Positions 7,095 through 9,883 of a DNA stretch of 9,883 nucleotides are shown here, in pieces. The DNA is from JAXDBV01 sp034678415. Its GTDB lineage: Bacteria > Bacteroidota > Bacteroidia > Bacteroidales > VadinHA17. Location: NCBI GenBank assembly GCA_034678415.1, contig JAXDBV010000286.1, positions 1-9,883 on the forward strand, in the 5' to 3' direction. A model generated the notes under the pieces. The model was not told where the DNA came from and searched no databases. It worked only from the letters and a program-made list of their open reading frames with translations. The position numbers and the translations under genes were made by a program. Each line of letters opens with the position of its first letter. The stretch's first letter is position 1.

Positions 7095-7250
7095 TGATAG
7101 ATTTAGACCCTGAAATGCTCGCTTTTTTAAGGGCAGTGACAATATGTACCGGAGATATATAATTTCCACACCCGCATACCGATCGTTTAATACAGAGCAA
7201 TTAATCCCCTATTTTGGTAGTCTTTCCAAGGAACATCTCTCTGTGCCGGC

Positions 7251-8966
7251 TTATTTATTGAGGCTTAGCTTTTCTCCCTGAACTGTCTCTAAAAGTATGG
7301 CTGAATACTGTTTTCTGTCCTTGATCACTTTCATGGCCGATTTCAGCGATGTATCGTTTCGAAGTGATACTTCAATACTGCCCGCTTCATAAAAATAACG
7401 ACCGGCGATCTCCTGTTCAAGCAAATTGATAATCTCCGGTTTGAATGCATAGAGATCCTTATGAAGGTCAGGCATGATTTTCTTCTTCAGGTTCTCAAAC
7501 TCATTCCGGGCCAGCTGGTAATACTTTTCTTTCTCGGCTTTTTCAACCAGTGTGTTGAAAGCATCTTCGGTTGCGGTTTCGTAGCGGAACTCCTGTGACC
7601 TGACAAATTCCACAAACGCATCATACTGGCTGTCAGACAGGGAGAAACTGCCGGGGGCCGGTATTTCCGGGTAGGTGGCAGCAAAACGTGTGGCAAAGTC
7701 GAAGATCCTGAATGAGGTATAGAGCTGTAAGGTAATCTCAGCAACTGAATCCATGGGCACTTCAATGTCTGGCTGAATACCTCCTCCATCATACACCGTT
7801 CGGCCGTTCTTTGTCTTGTAAGCGCTGATCAGTGAATCAGGGATATATCCCACGCTGCCATCTTCGTTCCTGTGTGCATAATCCAGTGCCTGTATGCATC
7901 TTCCGCTGGGCACATAATACTTGGCAGTGGTGACCTTCAACTTCGTATTATAGCTGAGCTGACGGGTGGTCTGGACAAGTCCCTTCCCAAATGTGCGCTG
8001 ACCTACAATGACCGCCCTGTCAAGGTCCTGCAATGCTCCAGCCACGATCTCTGAGGCCGAAGCTGATGCCCTGTTAACGAGAACAACAAGAGGAATTTTT
8101 GTATCCAGTGGATCAAACCGCGCTGTGTAAGTGTTATCCCATTGCTTGATCTTCCCCCGTGTACTTACAATCTCCTGGTTCTTTTCAACAAACAGGTTTA
8201 CTAAGTCTACTGCCTCTATCAATAATCCCCCGGGGTTGGATCTCAGATCAATAATCAGTGATTGGACATGGTTATTTTCCTTTAATTTCTGAAATGCCTC
8301 TTTTGCTTCCCTGGCTGCATTCTGCGTAAAGTTGCTGATCCTTATATACCCGGTTTCATGGTCAAGCATACCGTAATAGGGTACGCTGCTGACCTGTATT
8401 TTCTCACGGGTGACCAGCTTTTTAAACGGCTTATCAATCCCGAAGCGTTCAATCAGCAACTCCACCTGACTGTTGGGTTGCCCTTTCAGCTTTTCACTTA
8501 CCGCGGTGATCGGTAATCCTTTTGTTGATTTTCCATCCACCTCGAGGATGATATCCCCCGGTTTGAGTCCGGCTTTATCGGCAGGAAAAGCCTTGTATGT
8601 TTCTGATATAACCACGTAATCACCGCTCTTTCTTACCAGTGACCCAATGCCTCCGTACTGACCGGTAGTCATAAAGGCGAATTCATCCAGCTCGGACTCG
8701 GGGATAAAAGTGGTATACGGATCGAGGGATTGCAGCATTTCATCAATGCCTTTTTTTACCAGCTTCTCAGGATCCGTTTCATCAACATAGTATATATTCA
8801 GCTCCCTGAAAAGCGAAAAGAAAATATCCAGGCTTTTTGCATACTTAAAATCCTGGGATGCATCAAATGCCAGAAAGCCAAAAGACAAAAGAATTACAAC
8901 ACCGCTAACCACGATCCAGCCACTCCGACCTGATTTCCGGAATACATCCTTCATCATCTTTCTCAT
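7251..8966 (-). CDS. ctpA: Membrane-anchored C-terminal processing peptidase (S41 family, Ctp/Prc-like)
   Basis: A serine protease that trims or degrades envelope proteins from their C-termini, acting outside the inner membrane. The 571 residues begin with a basic stretch and one hydrophobic segment (about 16-34), a signal anchor or uncleaved signal. The S41 N-terminal region (about 45-95; LDPYTTFIP at 81-89) is followed by a PDZ domain (about 100-180; GIGSLV, KAGLKPGDIILEVDG). The catalytic domain (about 190-405) has IIDLRSNPGG (238-247), S303 in SASASEI, and K328 and Q332 in GQRTFGKGLVQ. The Ser-Lys-Gln spacing (25 and 4) equals that of B. subtilis CtpB S309/K334/Q338. A lysine- and glutamate-rich, probably helical tail of about 165 residues follows; I do not recognise a named domain in it. 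The first of three nearby Met codons is used. A -7 box lies 41 bases upstream, so it is probably transcribed separately from pbpC. The natural substrate is unknown. Confidence 0.95.
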   Translation of the reverse strand: MRKMMKDVFRKSGRSGWIVVSGVVILLSFGFLAFDASQDFKYAKSLDIFFSLFRELNIYYVDETDPEKLVKKGIDEMLQSLDPYTTFIPESELDEFAFMTTGQYGGIGSLVRKSGDYVVISETYKAFPADKAGLKPGDIILEVDGKSTKGLPITAVSEKLKGQPNSQVELLIERFGIDKPFKKLVTREKIQVSSVPYYGMLDHETGYIRISNFTQNAAREAKEAFQKLKENNHVQSLIIDLRSNPGGLLIEAVDLVNLFVEKNQEIVSTRGKIKQWDNTYTARFDPLDTKIPLVVLVNRASASASEIVAGALQDLDRAVIVGQRTFGKGLVQTTRQLSYNTKLKVTTAKYYVPSGRCIQALDYAHRNEDGSVGYIPDSLISAYKTKNGRTVYDGGGIQPDIEVPMDSVAEITLQLYTSFRIFDFATRFAATYPEIPAPGSFSLSDSQYDAFVEFVRSQEFRYETATEDAFNTLVEKAEKEKYYQLARNEFENLKKKIMPDLHKDLYAFKPEIINLLEQEIAGRYFYEAGSIEVSLRNDTSLKSAMKVIKDRKQYSAILLETVQGEKLSLNK

Positions 8967-9342
8967 GTATTTATTTCTTATTTCTTAATTTACGAGTGAT
9001 GTGAATGCAAAGATATAAAATGAAAATGCTTAACGCCTGTTTTATACAGTTTAGATAGCAAAAAGTTCTATAATTTCCAGGTAATTGTCCTCCTGAAGTC
9101 CTGCTTTAACGTTATTTAACAACCCGATACGTATGAACTGACACATATGGAGGTAATTGTATTAGCTTGGAATTCGTTTCCTAACGTGATGAAAGATGGA
9201 TCAGGAGACCGGCATGGTCTGCTGACAGGGCGAGGGATGAAGAGTGATTGATTATACGGCACGCGCCATCTGCCATGTCCTGGACGCGTTCGTTTATCCT
9301 GCGGATAATCCCCGTACCTGATGATTTTTCTAGCGTTCACTT
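8967..9342. other. 376-bp spacer between the protease gene and pbpC
   Basis: The left third (to about 9120) is A+T-rich and carries the protease promoter region. It includes an 8-bp palindrome TAACGTTA (9107-9114). From about 9121 to 9340 the base composition is visibly richer in G+C than the other spacers. That part holds inverted repeats AGACC-GGCAT-GGTCT (about 9208-9222) and TTATCC-TGC-GGATAA (9294-9308). Two short open frames fall here (GTG-started 74 codons at 9116-9340, minus; ATG-started 34 codons at 9147-9251, plus). Neither has a ribosome site or a recognisable sequence. I see no tRNA or known RNA. Confidence 0.6.
9008..9015 (-). promoter_or_regulatory. Bacteroidota-type -7 promoter element for the S41 protease gene
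   Basis: On the minus strand this reads TATCTTTG, an exact TAnnTTTG match, 41 bases before the protease ATG. No TTTG is seen at -33. Its presence suggests the protease does not depend on read-through from pbpC. Confidence 0.5.
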
Positions 9343-9883
9343 TTAGTTCTTGTCCAGCACCTCGAAACGTTTGACCAGAACAGTACCTTCCTGGTCGATG
9401 AGTGTGATTGTATGGATACCTTTTGCCGGTGAAAGGCCTATCTGGTGGATATCTTTTGTTGATCCCATATACCTGTCATCCAGGTGCCAGTAGATAGTGT
9501 ATCCCGGCTTGCGGTGGGCTGCCTCGAAGACGACCTCTCCTCTCGAACCGTCAATGCCAACCGGCACATAAACAATGGCATTTGTGCCCGGGTATATCAG
9601 GTCCATCGATTGACCGGATTCATACCCCAGACATCCCGGCGCCCAGGGGGGCAGGCTTTTGTACCATGGATTCTTTGATTTATAGTACCATTCCATAACC
9701 GGCGGAAGGATAAACCAGGACACGTGTATGATTTCCTTCCCTTCTGCACAGTCCAGATTCATTCTGTATTTCTCCGATGCGTCCAGATGAACGATTGTAT
9801 GATACGGACAAGGTGGTGTTTCTATGCCTCGACGGGTGGTATAAATCGTATCAGCCTGTTCGCACCATGGGCCATTCCTGTAA
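9343..9883 (-). CDS. pbpC: Penicillin-binding protein 1C, C-terminal part (cut by window edge)
   Basis: PBP1C is a bifunctional class A penicillin-binding protein of the inner membrane, facing the periplasm, that polymerises peptidoglycan. Only the last 179 residues are present. The reading frame is open to the right edge, so the Met at 9762 is internal, not a start. The visible part starts RNGPWCEQADTIY, then GIETPPCPYH, both typical of the stretch joining the transpeptidase domain to the tail. The BiPBP_C domain (PF06832-type) follows: IVYVPVGIDGSRGEVVFEAA, IYWHLDDRYMGST, GIHTITLIDQEG, ending with FEVL before the stop. The transglycosylase and transpeptidase active sites lie outside the window and cannot be judged. 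In many bacteria pbpC sits beside a large alpha-2-macroglobulin gene; if so here, it would be further right. The protease gene follows on the same strand after 376 bp and has its own -7 box. Confidence 0.9.
   Translation of the reverse strand, partial: YRNGPWCEQADTIYTTRRGIETPPCPYHTIVHLDASEKYRMNLDCAEGKEIIHVSWFILPPVMEWYYKSKNPWYKSLPPWAPGCLGYESGQSMDLIYPGTNAIVYVPVGIDGSRGEVVFEAAHRKPGYTIYWHLDDRYMGSTKDIHQIGLSPAKGIHTITLIDQEGTVLVKRFEVLDKN

Noticed and set aside
9147..9251. 34-codon ATG-started open frame on the plus strand
   Set aside because: Very short, no ribosome site, no recognised family, antisense to the overlapping minus frame; no basis for calling it a gene.
9116..9340. 74-codon GTG-started open frame on the minus strand
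   Set aside because: No ribosome site, arginine- and proline-rich composition like a chance frame, and no recognisable similarity; kept only as part of the spacer description.
9720..9727. Second CACGTG palindrome as another parS site
   Set aside because: Inside pbpC coding sequence and lacks the GTTY/RAAC arms outside ACACGTGT; expected by chance in a window of this size.
9343..9762. A complete 139-residue gene starting at Met 9762
   Set aside because: The frame stays open to the window edge, and the upstream residues (PWCEQADTIY, ETPPCPYH) are recognisable PBP1C sequence, so this Met is internal.
1..9883. A new defence, mobile or biosynthetic gene system
   Set aside because: All seven genes belong to well-known housekeeping families with intact key residues; I see no integrase, transposase, repeat array, toxin-antitoxin pair or unexplained gene cluster.

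Overview
This window reads as ordinary chromosomal DNA from a member of the Bacteroidota, probably a Bacteroidales-like lineage. The protein families support this, and so do the promoters. Four genes have an exact match to the Bacteroidota -7 element TAnnTTTG a short way upstream, while most starts lack a Shine-Dalgarno sequence. Seven protein genes are supported, six complete and one cut by the right edge. I see no rRNA, tRNA, CRISPR array, insertion sequence, phage gene or broken gene.

Layout: 1-181 is an A+T-rich leader holding a near-perfect parS-like palindrome. At 182-1990 (+) is uvrC, the nucleotide-excision-repair nuclease. It converges with a long-chain polyprenyl diphosphate synthase (2141-3115, -), which makes an isoprenoid tail, most likely for menaquinone. 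That gene diverges from a small ArsR-type repressor (3318-3620, +) across a 202-bp spacer with a 14-bp perfect palindrome. Next come queD (3824-4273, +; 7-deazaguanine/queuosine pathway) and polA (4290-7085, +; DNA polymerase I with all three activities). These two are 16 bp apart and probably co-transcribed. On the minus strand lie a membrane-anchored S41 C-terminal processing protease (7251-8966) and the C-terminal 179 residues of a penicillin-binding protein 1C (9343-9883, entering from the right edge). A 376-bp spacer separates these two.

The content is housekeeping: two DNA repair/replication enzymes (UvrC, Pol I), two cofactor or modified-base pathways, and two cell-envelope proteins. 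The adjacent genes do not form one pathway. I did not find a new multi-gene system. The observations most worth checking are non-coding: the parS-like site next to uvrC, the palindrome between the prenyl synthase and the ArsR gene, the inverted repeat after the ArsR gene, and a G+C-richer spacer behind pbpC.
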